From: JBMNTP01 sp050945795
Lineage (GTDB): Bacteria; Bacillota; Clostridia; Christensenellales; MGBC116941
DNA length: 29,341 bases
NCBI GenBank assembly: GCA_050945795.1
Contig: JBMNTP010000025.1
Coordinates: 1-29,341, forward strand
Direction: 5' to 3'
Both the position numbers and the translations under genes were made by a program. Each line of letters starts with the position of its first letter. Position 1 is the first letter of the stretch. The notes under the pieces are model-generated. The model ran no database searches. It saw nothing but the letters and a program-made list of their open reading frames with translations, and was not told the DNA's origin. Positions 21,663 to 29,341 of the stretch are shown here, piece after piece.

Positions 21663-22679
21663 CTATTCTGCTTGTTTTCCTCTCTTCCTTCCGGCAGCTA
21701 GTATCAGCGCGCCGCCTGCCGCCATCATCAAACCAATCGCCATTATTATCCATATCGGCGTTTCACCTGTTTTTACCAACTCCGGCGGCCCTTCAGGCGG
21801 CGAAGTTGTAGGTATATCGGTTATCGGAGGATCGGAAGTCGGAGGATCGGTTACAGGGGGCGTGGTCGGCGGACCTTCCGGCGGCGTTGTGGTTATTATG
21901 ATTTCCTTATCGTTAAAAACCTTAACGTTATCCGTCTCTATGTCGTCAACCCAAGTGCTTCCCGTTTCGTCTATCAAGAACAGGACATCATCCGCCTTCA
22001 CATATCCATCGGGAACAGTAGTTTCAACAATCTTAAACTCTCCCGGCCACAGATCTCCGAAATAGTAGGAGGTCTGACCCGTCTTCTCGGAACCTACCGC
22101 TACCCAATCACCATCCACATACTCATAGAGTGTGAAGCCCGCGCCCTCTAGCGGAGTATCATTTATATCTACCTTATTTATTGTTATATGGCAATCCACC
22201 GGATCGTTAACAACGAGCACCTCGCCCTCAACAATATCCTCGCCTATTAGCGTATCGCCATCGGCGTCTATTATGAAGAGTACGTCGTCTCCACCTTCAT
22301 ATAGCACAGGAACAGTAGTCTCTACTATCTTATACTCACCCGGCAGAAGGTTACTCCACTCAAACAGGCTGCCTCCGCTAAGCTCTGCCCCTACCGCTAC
22401 CCAGTCTCCTTCTACTTTCTTGTACAACGTGAACCCTGCCCCACTAAGCGCGGCTTCCTCGTCGTCAACCTTACGTATACTTATGCCGCCGGTTATAAGC
22501 GTATTGCTTATGTCTATGCGACCGGTAACGGTTTGACCGCCTATTAGCGTATCTCCATCGGCGTCTATCGTGAAGAGTACGTCGTCTCCGGCTCTATATC
22601 CGGCGGGCGTAGTAGTCTCTACTATCTTATACTCGCCCGGCAGAAGGCTGCTCCACTCGAACAGGCTGCCTCCGATAAG
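21663..22679 (-). pseudogene. C-terminal part of the Cna-B surface protein, beyond the amber stop
   Basis: This segment continues the frame of the adhesin gene after the TAG at 22682-22680 and stays open for 338 codons. It encodes the rest of repeat domain 7 and Cna-B domains 8 and 9. A Thr/Pro-rich stalk follows, then the sorting signal LVKTG (21779-21765), a hydrophobic helix and a basic tail (GRKRGKQAE). Without it the upstream product cannot be anchored to the wall. The first ATG-less stretch and the lack of a ribosome binding site argue against independent translation. It is either the dead 3' part of a broken gene or is reached by readthrough, reversion or correction of a sequencing error. 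Confidence 0.75.
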
Positions 22680-23381
22680 CTATGCGCCTACCGCTACCCA
22701 GTCTCCCTCTACCTTCTTGTACAACGTGAACCCCGCTCCATTAAGCGCAGCTTCCTCGTCGTCCACCTTCCGTATGCTTATTCCGCCGGTTATAAGCGTA
22801 TTGCTTATGTCTATGCGGCCGGTAACGGTTTGACCGCCTATTAGCGTATCGCCATCGGCGTCTATCGTGAATAGCACATCTGCTCCGGCTCTATATCCGG
22901 CGGGCGTAGTAGTTTCGACTATCTTATATTCGCCCGGTAGCAGGTTACTCCACTCAAACAGGCTGCCGCCGCTAAGCTCTGCCCCTACCGCTATCCAGTC
23001 TCCTTCTACCTTCTTGTACAACGTGAACCCTGCTCCATTAAGCGCAGCTTCCTCGTCGTCAACCTTACGTATGCTGATGCCGCCGGTTATAAGCGTATTG
23101 CTTATATCTATGCGACCGGTAACAGTTTGACCGCCTATTAGCGTATCGCCGTCGGCGTCTATCGTGAATAGTACATCTGCTCCGGCTCTATATCCGGCGG
23201 GCGTAGTAGTCTCGACTATCTTATACTCGCCCGGTAGCAGATTACTCCACTCAAACAGGCTGCCGCCGCTAAGCTCTGCCCCTACTGCTATCCAGTCTCC
23301 TTCTACCTTCTTGTACAACGTGAACCCTGCTCCATTAAGCGCAGCTTCCTCGTCGTCAACCTTACGTATGCTTATTCCGCC
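22491..23381 (-). repeat. Three tandem 297-bp near-identical repeats in the adhesin gene
   Basis: Units begin at 23381, 23084 and 22787 (minus strand, each starting at the GGISIRKV codons) and differ at only a few bases. A fourth unit from 22490 is alike for roughly three quarters of its length. Each unit encodes one 99-residue Cna-B domain. The low divergence indicates recent duplication or gene conversion and predicts copy-number change by recombination. Confidence 0.9.
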
Positions 23382-25043
23382 GGTTATAAGCGTATTGGCT
23401 ATTTTCTGCCAGCTATCGCCTATATCCGTGCCGTTGACCTTTGTTTTGCCGTCAAATGTAATTTCAAATTCTAGCGGGTTCCCGGCTAAATATCCGGCAG
23501 GAGCCGCTGTCTCTACCACCCTGTATTGCCCCTTAGACAATCCGCTCCACGAGAACGACGAGGTGCCGCTGCCCACTTTTACCGTTCCCGGCACTAACTG
23601 CCAGGAGGAGCCGCTAAGCTTCTCAATCCTAAAAGTCGCTCCGTTCAGGTAGGAATTCGGATTAGCCGCATCAACCTTTTTAACATTTATTCCGCCGGTA
23701 TTATAGTTCTTTATCTTAGGCGGTTTTGAGGGGTTGACCTTGCTATCGCCTATGTAGGCATCTCCATTTGCCCTTATGGTGAATTCCAATGGATCAGCAA
23801 TCTGATATCCGTTTGGCGCTACAACCTCTACCACTCTGTAATCGCCGGGCAGTAATCCGCTCCATGTAAACATTGATCCACTAGAATTTTGCTGCTGACT
23901 GCCGGCAACAACCTCCCACGCAGCCCCGACTTTCTTTTCAATCCTAAAAGTCGCTCCGTTAAGGCCGCTATCATTCTGTTTTACTTTCTGTATCTTTATT
24001 CCGCCGGTTATTATGCGCTGATTCTTTATATGTTGCCATTTATTTGTAACATCGGTACTGCCTCTAAAAGTTTTCCCGTCTTCCCTTATGGTAAATTCCA
24101 CAGGATCGGCCGCCTCATAGCCATTAGGCGCCGCCGTCTCTACCACTCTATAATCGCCGGGATCAAGTTTCTCCCATCTAAAATGAAAACCCTCCGGCTC
24201 ATTAGGCATTCTTTTGCCGTTTACAACTTGCCACGAATCTCCGACTTTCCTTTCAAGCGCAAATGTCGCGCCTATAAGGTTAGCGTTGTTCTGGTCTACT
24301 TTCCAAACCCAGATTTCTCCCTGCTTTATCGGCTCGTTTTTTATATTTCGTTCTGTAGTCTTATTTTTACTTACAGTAACCTCTACCGGCGCCGCCTTCT
24401 GATATCCCGCCGGCGCGACTTTCTCTACCACTCTGTAATTGCCTGTATCTAAATTATTCCAGGTAAACATCGAGCCATTGGGCTTATATTGCTCGCTGCC
24501 GGGTACTTCCTGCCACGGCCCATTGCCGATTTTTCTTTCAAGCACGAAAGTCGCCCCATTAAGCGACCGGTTTTTATCGTCACGCTTATTAACCTTTATA
24601 TTGCCCTTGTTTCGAGACATTGTCTCAAACTCCTGGCTCTCGTTGACGATAACCGGCTCCAGCTCTTCGCCTTCACCGTCATCTCCGCTTTGATCCGCCG
24701 TCATGACATCTTGACCGCCGCCGAATGCCGCATTCAATACGGGCGGCTCCTCATCGCCCTCGTCATCCGCTTCTACGACCGAAATCAGCGTTACATCCTC
24801 GTTATCGCCCTGCACCGGCTGCTCCGGTTCATCACCTGCCTTCGCGTCGTTCTTTGCGTCGTCCCCCGCCTCATCCTTCACGTCGTCCTTCACATCTTCT
24901 GATCTCTGCTCCGGCTCTATCACAACCCCCGCTTCGTTTTCGTTGCCGGCCAAAGCGACAACTACTCCTAGAAACAGTACGCTCGTCATACATATGGCAA
25001 GCAGCAGAGCGAAGAATTTTTGGGTGCTTTTCGTCTTACTCAT
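22680..25043 (-). CDS. Cna-B/SpaA-repeat surface adhesin, interrupted by an amber codon
   Basis: The product is secreted. It has a signal-type hydrophobic segment (about residues 9-33 from the chosen start), a very acidic linker (about 36-140), and consecutive Cna-B/SpaA-like domains from about residue 147. The domains show the pattern KVD...LNGA.F.L, LLPGEYKIVETT.PAGY and a closing Asn. Lys, Glu and Asn at these places fit internal isopeptide bonds. Domains 5, 6 and 7 (starting near 555, 654 and 753) are almost identical. Codon 788 is TAG where sister repeats have GAG; the same frame then runs on to a sorting signal, for 1126 residues in all. ATG 25043 has GGTGG eight bases upstream; longer starts (to 25136) have weaker sites. 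Such proteins form wall-anchored pilins or adhesins. No sortase gene is in the window. Confidence 0.85.
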   Translation of the reverse strand: MSKTKSTQKFFALLLAICMTSVLFLGVVVALAGNENEAGVVIEPEQRSEDVKDDVKDEAGDDAKNDAKAGDEPEQPVQGDNEDVTLISVVEADDEGDEEPPVLNAAFGGGQDVMTADQSGDDGEGEELEPVIVNESQEFETMSRNKGNIKVNKRDDKNRSLNGATFVLERKIGNGPWQEVPGSEQYKPNGSMFTWNNLDTGNYRVVEKVAPAGYQKAAPVEVTVSKNKTTERNIKNEPIKQGEIWVWKVDQNNANLIGATFALERKVGDSWQVVNGKRMPNEPEGFHFRWEKLDPGDYRVVETAAPNGYEAADPVEFTIREDGKTFRGSTDVTNKWQHIKNQRIITGGIKIQKVKQNDSGLNGATFRIEKKVGAAWEVVAGSQQQNSSGSMFTWSGLLPGDYRVVEVVAPNGYQIADPLEFTIRANGDAYIGDSKVNPSKPPKIKNYNTGGINVKKVDAANPNSYLNGATFRIEKLSGSSWQLVPGTVKVGSGTSSFSWSGLSKGQYRVVETAAPAGYLAGNPLEFEITFDGKTKVNGTDIGDSWQKIANTLITGGISIRKVDDEEAALNGAGFTLYKKVEGDWIAVGAELSGGSLFEWSNLLPGEYKIVETTTPAGYRAGADVLFTIDADGDTLIGGQTVTGRIDISNTLITGGISIRKVDDEEAALNGAGFTLYKKVEGDWIAVGAELSGGSLFEWSNLLPGEYKIVETTTPAGYRAGADVLFTIDADGDTLIGGQTVTGRIDISNTLITGGISIRKVDDEEAALNGAGFTLYKKVEGDWVAVGA

Positions 25044-25372
25044 CTCGAAATCCACCTTCCTTGTAGCTTTTGTAGCGGCATATGCTTTTGTCATTTTAAT
25101 TTTCCGCCCTGCATATGATCGCTTGGTCCGTCGCATAAATAATATTTGCTATAATATCTGGTATTAATGTTAAAATTAGCAAAGTAGTATCATGTCTAAA
25201 ACTCATCCCACTCTCTTTTTACTCACAGAACCACGAATTCATAGGAAATAATATGATAATTTTCTATCACTGTTTCTAAAGTGTGATTATTTGTGGTACA
25301 AAAAAAGCCGCCAGCATATAAAAATGCCACGGCTCTAGCGTCAAGAACGGATATTAAATTATTTCAAATCAG
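25044..25372. other. Intergenic region upstream of the adhesin gene
   Basis: About 330 bases between the GtrA gene and the adhesin start. The part 25044-25136 is in frame with the adhesin but lacks a better start. An AT-rich stretch around 25140-25200 should hold the adhesin promoter; several TATTAT-like boxes exist but none has a convincing partner. The GtrA terminator lies at 25299-25334. Nothing else is recognised. Confidence 0.5.
25299..25334 (-). terminator. Terminator of the GtrA-family gene
   Basis: AGCCG (25306-25310) pairs with CGGCT (25330-25334) and GCAT (25314-25317) with ATGC (25324-25327). The minus transcript then has a run of seven U. Confidence 0.85.
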
Positions 25373-25813
25373 TCAGGATTGTTTTTCATCCGGCTTTTTA
25401 AATATAATAAACTTGCTTAGAACGTAGTTTACCGCTATAACTACAACATTCATTATTATCTTAGCCGCCGTCATATCAACCGCGACTTTTTCAACCAACA
25501 ACCACATGCCAACCTCGTCTATGCCAAGCGAAAACAACCTTGCCGCCATAAATGAAATCGACTCTTTAATAATAACCTTCGCCGCGAAACTTCTGCTCTT
25601 AAAAACCCATATCTTATTTACTACAAAAGCAAAAAGCACAGAAATAAACCAGGCTAATACGTTAGCATATAGATAATCTATACCTGCTAAAATACCGACC
25701 TGGAAAACAACGAAGTTTACAAGCGTAGTCAGTGCGCCGAATATAATATAAAGTCCGGTCTCTGAAAAGGCCAGATTTTTTACCTTTATATATATGCTTT
25801 TAAGTTTGTCCAT
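25373..25813 (-). CDS. GtrA-family membrane protein
   Basis: The 146-residue protein has four hydrophobic segments and the family pattern FGALTTLVNFVVFQ near the start, NVLAWFISVLFAFVVNKIWVF in the middle and NYVLSKFIIFK at the end. GtrA-like proteins are thought to help move polyprenyl-linked sugars across the membrane for cell-surface glycosylation, usually with a GtrB-type glycosyltransferase. One such transferase lies at 8117-9061, far from this gene. ATG has GGGAGG upstream. It is monocistronic, ended by a clear terminator before the adhesin gene; whether it serves glycosylation of that adhesin cannot be told. Confidence 0.9.
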   Translation of the reverse strand: MDKLKSIYIKVKNLAFSETGLYIIFGALTTLVNFVVFQVGILAGIDYLYANVLAWFISVLFAFVVNKIWVFKSRSFAAKVIIKESISFMAARLFSLGIDEVGMWLLVEKVAVDMTAAKIIMNVVVIAVNYVLSKFIIFKKPDEKQS

Positions 25814-25941
25814 AACGCAGCCTCCCGCTTTAATGCTTGCGGCAACAAAAGTTTATACCTGCCCATCAAATATGTCAAATGGCGCGCCCGCTTGATATTA
25901 TGCCGCTATTGGTATTATTTAACTCCCCTTAATCATTTTCC

Positions 25942-25970
25942 TTCACATATAAATAACGATGTGCTATAAT
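25942..25970 (+). promoter_or_regulatory. Promoter of the rhodanese-TlpA/ccdA operon
   Basis: TTCACA (25942-25947), a 17-base spacer and a perfect TATAAT (25965-25970). A 6-bp inverted repeat AACAAT/ATTGTT (25983-25998) lies just downstream of the expected start and may be an operator. Confidence 0.7.
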
Positions 25971-26045
25971 CAAACTCAAATAAACAATATGAATTGTTAT
26001 TTAATAATCAATATTATCCGGCTGTCCGGACAAACAGGAGAGAAC

Positions 26046-27002
26046 ATGAAAATGAAATATATATTACTAATATTGTCGCTGTGCGCAGGTTTGACGCTGA
26101 CTTCATGCCGGAATACCGCCCCGCCACAGCAGAACGCGCCATCATCCCCTTCCCCAATAGAGACGCAGCAAACGGCAGCTTCCTGGCAGTCGATATCTCC
26201 GGAAGAGGCGTATGATCGGCTCAAAAATGAGGAGGGCATATTTCTTCTCGATGTAAGAACCGCTGAGGAATGGAAAGAGGGCCATATACCCGGCTCTTTT
26301 AACATACCTGTAGACAATGTAGCGGATGGCATCGCCGCGCAGCCGGTCAACCATGACGATACTATATTTATATACTGCCGCAGCGGCAACCGCTCTAAAA
26401 CAGCGGCTAACGCGCTTATAGCGGCGGGATATACAAATGTGTACGACCTTGGCGGCATAGGCGATTGGCCGTATGAAGTGGTAGTTGGCGAAGAAACCGA
26501 CTATTCTGTTTTCCCTTTACAGCATACGTTTTGGCAGAATCGCTTCCATGAGGGCGAAGCGGCGTCAGAGGGAGAGCAGCGTCAGCTTATACCCGACTTC
26601 ACGCTGCCGTCAAATACCGGTTCTGACATATCGCTCTCCGATTATAACGGCAGCATAGTGGTGCTGAATTTCTGGGCGAGCTGGTGCCCACCGTGCGTAG
26701 CGGAGATGCCGGAATTTGTAGCGCTAGAAAATGAATTTGAGAGTCGGGGCGATGTCAAACTGCTTACAATAAACCTTACCGACGGCATGCGCGAAACACG
26801 CGACGACGCCGACGGCTTCATCGATAAAAACGGCTACGACTTTACCGTTCTCTATGACGAACAAGGCGAAGTCAGCGGTATGTTCGGCATATCGTCAATT
26901 CCTACCACCGTAGTTATAGACAAAGAAGGCTATCTTTCAAGCTATGTGCTCGGCGCGACAAACTATGACGCCGTTATGTCAATGGTAAACGAGGTGAAAT
27001 AA
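26046..27002 (+). CDS. Lipoprotein with rhodanese and TlpA-like thioredoxin domains
   Basis: The 318-residue protein starts with a lipoprotein signal (lipobox LTSC, Cys 21) and a Pro/Ser/Gln-rich spacer. A rhodanese domain (about 48-145) carries IFLLDVRTAEEWKEGHIPGS and active-site C111 in YCRSGNRS. A TlpA/ResA-like thioredoxin domain (about 181-318) carries WCPPC (C214, C217) and cis-Pro 286 in SSIPTT. It should act on the outer face of the membrane, exchanging electrons or sulfane sulfur. CcdA, encoded next, can supply reducing equivalents from the cytoplasm. ATG 26046 follows AGGAGA; the frame extends up to 25959 but that part crosses the promoter -10. The stop overlaps the ccdA start (TAATG). 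Confidence 0.92.
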   Translation: MKMKYILLILSLCAGLTLTSCRNTAPPQQNAPSSPSPIETQQTAASWQSISPEEAYDRLKNEEGIFLLDVRTAEEWKEGHIPGSFNIPVDNVADGIAAQPVNHDDTIFIYCRSGNRSKTAANALIAAGYTNVYDLGGIGDWPYEVVVGEETDYSVFPLQHTFWQNRFHEGEAASEGEQRQLIPDFTLPSNTGSDISLSDYNGSIVVLNFWASWCPPCVAEMPEFVALENEFESRGDVKLLTINLTDGMRETRDDADGFIDKNGYDFTVLYDEQGEVSGMFGISSIPTTVVIDKEGYLSSYVLGATNYDAVMSMVNEVK

Positions 27003-27703
27003 TGCTTTCTTCTATGGCACCGGCATTTTCCTGGTCGCTCGCAGCATTGGTTTTTACAGAAGGCCTTGCCGCCTTTATATCCCCTTGTATACTGCCCATG
27101 TTTCCAGTATATATAATGTACCTTTCAGGCGGCAGCGACCTTAACGATCGAAAAAGGCTGCTTATAAACACACTGTTTTTCATACTCGGCTTTACTATAA
27201 TATTCGTGCTGCTAGGAGCCGGCGCTTCTGCGCTGGGTAGCCTTTTAAACAATAACCGCCTGCTGTTGCAGCGTGTAAGCGGCGGAATAATTATTATACT
27301 CGGCCTCCACTATACAGGGCTGCTCAATATAAAGGCGCTGAATTATGAAATGCGGTTTCAGGCCGCCGCCGAAAAGCTAACTCCGCTTCGCGCTCTATTG
27401 TTCGGCCTCGCCTTTTCCTTCGGCTGGACGCCGTGCCTCGGCCCCATGCTCGGCTCAGCCATGATGATAGCCGGCAACACCTCAACGCTTTTAGAAGGCA
27501 TGTTTTTGCTGTTTATATTTTCCATGGGGCTTGGCGTACCGTTTTTTATATTCACAATGCTGTACAGCCGATTAAAGCAGCTTGTCAGCTTTATGAATAA
27601 GCATCATGGCATAATAAAAAAGGTTGCAGGCGGGCTGCTTATTTTAACCGGCCTGCTGCTGCTTTTCGATGTGTTCGGCTATTATGCCGCCCTTTTTTCA
27701 TAA
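27002..27703 (+). CDS. ccdA: CcdA/DsbD-type transmembrane thiol-electron carrier
   Basis: The 233-residue protein has about six membrane helices and the two family motifs with the paired redox cysteines: SPCILPMFP (C29) and TPCLGPMLG (C145). CcdA takes electrons from cytoplasmic thioredoxin and passes them to extracytoplasmic thioredoxin-like proteins. The obvious partner is the rhodanese-TlpA lipoprotein, whose stop codon overlaps this start by one base. GAGGTG precedes the ATG. No haem-handling cytochrome c maturation gene is present, so general thiol repair or sulfur transfer is more likely than cytochrome c assembly. Confidence 0.94.
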   Translation: MLSSMAPAFSWSLAALVFTEGLAAFISPCILPMFPVYIMYLSGGSDLNDRKRLLINTLFFILGFTIIFVLLGAGASALGSLLNNNRLLLQRVSGGIIIILGLHYTGLLNIKALNYEMRFQAAAEKLTPLRALLFGLAFSFGWTPCLGPMLGSAMMIAGNTSTLLEGMFLLFIFSMGLGVPFFIFTMLYSRLKQLVSFMNKHHGIIKKVAGGLLILTGLLLLFDVFGYYAALFS

Positions 27704-27723
27704 CGCTACGGCTTTGTGTGTTC

Positions 27724-27754
27724 ATCCCTTCGGCGCTTGGCCGGAGGGATTTTA
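27724..27754 (+). terminator. Terminator of the rhodanese-TlpA/ccdA operon
   Basis: ATCCCTTCGGC (27724-27734) pairs with GCCGGAGGGAT (27740-27750), allowing one U-G pair, around GCTTG, followed by TTTTATT. Confidence 0.85.
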
Positions 27755-27830
27755 TTATATCCGCCTGTGATTAATAACATAACTCCTCAAATCTAAATTA
27801 TATGCTATAATAGTTCTATCATTTTTCCAT

Positions 27831-27853
27831 GGGTATTTAACATTGAAATACCC
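27831..27853 (+). other. Perfect inverted repeat upstream of metN
   Basis: GGGTATTT (27831-27838) and AAATACCC (27846-27853) pair around AACATTG. There is no U-tract after it. It lies between a TATAAT (about 27806-27811) and the better promoter at 27881, so it could be an operator or an RNA hairpin. The S-box and T-box motifs often found before methionine genes are not seen here. Confidence 0.4.
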
Positions 27854-27880
27854 TGCGAAAAATAAAACATATTTAACATA

Positions 27881-27909
27881 TTTACAAACTATGCTTGCTT
27901 TTTTATTAT
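27881..27909 (+). promoter_or_regulatory. Promoter of metN-metI
   Basis: TTTACA (27881-27886), a 17-base spacer and TATTAT (27904-27909), giving a leader of under 20 bases before the metN ATG. Confidence 0.55.
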
Positions 27910-27933
27910 ACTTTATAGTTAGGGATTAGCGAT

Positions 27934-28998
27934 ATGAATAATACTCACAACAACCGCCCCGGGCGGGAAATAATAAGGCTCGAAGGCCTTAAAAAAACTT
28001 TTGAAAGTCAGAGCGGAGGCGTAGTTGCGCTTAACGGTATAGACCTAAGCGTACGCGAGGGCAATATATACGGCATTATAGGCATAAGCGGCGCCGGAAA
28101 AAGCACGCTTATACGCTGCATAAACCGCCTTGAAACGCCGGATGAAGGCAGAATATATATTGATGGCGAGGACATAACTCTGCTTGAAGGCGAGCAGCTT
28201 TACCGTCTTCGCCATTCCATAGGCATGATATTCCAGCAGTTTAATCTCTTTATGCAGCGCTCGGTGCTGCATAATGTGACTTTTCCGCTGGAGATACTCA
28301 AGCCGGAGTCATCGGGTCCGGACGATGAAAAGCAGTCTAAAAGCAGCTTAAAGGCCCAAAACCGCAGAAAAGCGATAGAGCTTTTAAAACTCGTGGGACT
28401 TGAAGATAAAATCGATGCGTACCCCTCTCAGCTAAGCGGCGGACAAAAGCAAAGAGTGGCGATAGCCAGAGCGCTGGCTGCCGATCCTAAAATGCTGCTT
28501 TGCGATGAAGCTACATCGGCGCTCGACCCCATGACTACCCGCTCCATACTCGACTTGCTCCAAGAGATAAACCGCCGCCTGGGCATAACGATAGTTATGA
28601 TAACTCACCAGATGGAGGTAATACAACAGATATGCACGCATGTCGCGGTAATAGAAAACGGCAGGATAGCCGAGTATGGCGATGTAACGGAAGTATCCAT
28701 GCGCCCGCGCACAGCGGCGGCTAAAAAACTGTTTCGCACCAGCGATATAGATTTTAGTCTGCCTGTTGGCAAAGGCATAAGGATAATATTTGAAGGCGAT
28801 AAAGCGCATGAGCCTATTATAGCCAATATGGTGCTCGCGAGCGGCGCGCCAATAAACATACTAAGCGGCAAAATAACCCGTTACGGCGGGAAAGCGTTCG
28901 GACAGCTCGTTATAGCTTTGCCGCATGACGCGGCCGCCGCCTCCGCCGCCCTTTCATACCTAAGCGGCGTGGGCTTAAGCTTTGAGGAGGTGAATTAA
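27934..28998 (+). CDS. metN: Methionine ABC transporter ATP-binding protein
   Basis: The 354-residue ATPase has Walker A GISGAGKS (50-57), the MetN-like IRCINRLETPDEGRIYIDG, the Q-loop region MIFQQFNLFMQRSVLHNV, signature LSGGQKQRVAIARAL and Walker B MLLCDEATSALDP. A C-terminal NIL domain (about 275-354) follows; it binds methionine and inhibits transport. A hydrophilic insertion of about 20 residues (SSGPDDEKQSKSS and on) lies after PLEILKPE. The Shine-Dalgarno (TAGGGA) is weak and far. The metI gene follows directly, with its GAGGAGGTG inside the end of metN. Confidence 0.94.
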   Translation: MNNTHNNRPGREIIRLEGLKKTFESQSGGVVALNGIDLSVREGNIYGIIGISGAGKSTLIRCINRLETPDEGRIYIDGEDITLLEGEQLYRLRHSIGMIFQQFNLFMQRSVLHNVTFPLEILKPESSGPDDEKQSKSSLKAQNRRKAIELLKLVGLEDKIDAYPSQLSGGQKQRVAIARALAADPKMLLCDEATSALDPMTTRSILDLLQEINRRLGITIVMITHQMEVIQQICTHVAVIENGRIAEYGDVTEVSMRPRTAAAKKLFRTSDIDFSLPVGKGIRIIFEGDKAHEPIIANMVLASGAPINILSGKITRYGGKAFGQLVIALPHDAAAASAALSYLSGVGLSFEEVN

Positions 28999-29341
28999 AT
29001 GGTCGAATGGCTGTCAATGATGGGCATAGGCCTGCTTGAAACGCTCTATATGACGCTTGTTTCAACGCTTATATCGTATATAATCGGTTTGCCCCTCGGC
29101 ATAATACTCGTTGTAACCCGACGCGGCCATATTTGGCCCCACCCCAACTTAAACAGGATACTTGGGAGCATCGTAAACATAATACGGTCTATCCCCTTCC
29201 TTATACTGCTTATACTCGTTTTGCCGCTCACCCGGCTGATTGTAGGCACTACAATAGGGCCGACAGCCGCCATAGTGCCGTTGGTGCTCTCGGCCGCGCC
29301 ATTTATAGGCCGGCTTGTTGAATCATCAATACACGAAATAA
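28999..29341 (+). CDS. metI: Methionine ABC transporter permease (partial, runs off the window)
   Basis: The first 114 codons are in the window. They read MVEWLSMMGIGLLETLYMTL, then GLPLGIILVVTRRGH, IVNIIRSIPFLILLI and TIGPTAAIVPLVLSAAPFIG. This is characteristic of MetI, the membrane subunit that pairs with MetN, and at least three hydrophobic segments are visible. ATG 28999 begins right after the metN stop codon, with GAGGAGGTG eight bases upstream. A MetQ binding protein would be expected further on. Confidence 0.93.
   Translation, partial: MVEWLSMMGIGLLETLYMTLVSTLISYIIGLPLGIILVVTRRGHIWPHPNLNRILGSIVNIIRSIPFLILLILVLPLTRLIVGTTIGPTAAIVPLVLSAAPFIGRLVESSIHEI

Noticed and set aside
22680..22682. 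Reassignment of UAG to an amino acid
   Set aside because: cadA ends at TAG at the normal family length and sequence, and its frame meets TAA soon after, so UAG acts as a stop in this genome.
24439..25167. Plus-strand frames opposite the adhesin gene
   Set aside because: Their Ser/Pro/Thr-rich content mirrors the repeat and acidic linker of the adhesin on the other strand, and no start signals support them.
25291..25299. TTGTGGTAC near the GtrA terminator, similar to half of the aroQ palindrome
   Set aside because: Only one half-site is present, it lies downstream of a gene and not in a promoter, and a match of this length may be chance.
27757..27933. Possible SAM (S-box) or T-box riboswitch before metN
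   Set aside because: The leader lacks the conserved S-box and T-box motifs, and the best promoter leaves under 20 bases of leader. Only a simple inverted repeat is present.

Overview
The window reads as a chromosomal segment of a Firmicute, most likely an anaerobic or microaerophilic member of the Clostridia. Supporting this are strong GGAGG-type ribosome binding sites, TTGACA/TATAAT-like promoters, U-tailed intrinsic terminators, a Firmicutes-type L10 leader, a four-cysteine L33, rubrerythrin, a sortase-type surface protein and a TlpA/CcdA thiol system. Base composition is intermediate, isoleucine is very often ATA, and several genes start at TTG or GTG. No phage, insertion sequence, CRISPR array or tRNA was seen.

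Layout. At the left edge (minus strand) there is a strong promoter and a leader resembling those of rRNA operons, running out of the window. Next come rubrerythrin and mnmA (minus), then a divergent secreted or membrane-anchored ComEC-like metallo-beta-lactamase-fold hydrolase (plus), aroQ with a divergent shikimate-kinase-like partner, and an ArsR/SmtB repressor with a Zn/Cd P-type ATPase behind a clear 12-2-12 operator. A small conserved-looking protein, an M29 aminopeptidase and a polyprenol-type glycosyltransferase follow on the minus strand.

From about 9.2 to 13.7 kb there is a complete polyamine import operon: an XRE-cupin regulator followed by potA, potB, potC and potD, preceded by two matching inverted repeats. 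Converging on it is an ACT-domain (UPF0237) plus UPF0210/DUF711 pair; a hairpin-rich repeat lies between the two operons. A structured intergenic segment precedes fba (class II aldolase). Then comes, on the minus strand and in transcription order, rpmG-secE-nusG-rplK-rplA-(L10 leader)-rplJ-rplL. This cluster ends in a terminator with no rpoB behind it.

From 20.4 to 25.8 kb (minus) lie a TPR protein, a large Cna-B-repeat surface adhesin with three nearly identical 297-bp repeats and an in-frame amber stop in the third, and a GtrA-family membrane protein. The right end (plus) carries a rhodanese-TlpA lipoprotein with CcdA (extracytoplasmic thiol reduction) and metN plus the start of metI (methionine import).

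Most genes are ordinary core metabolism and information processing. The points most worth checking are the interrupted adhesin, the structured element upstream of fba, the shikimate-kinase homologue with an altered P-loop, the paired operators before the polyamine operon, and the intergenic hairpin repeats.
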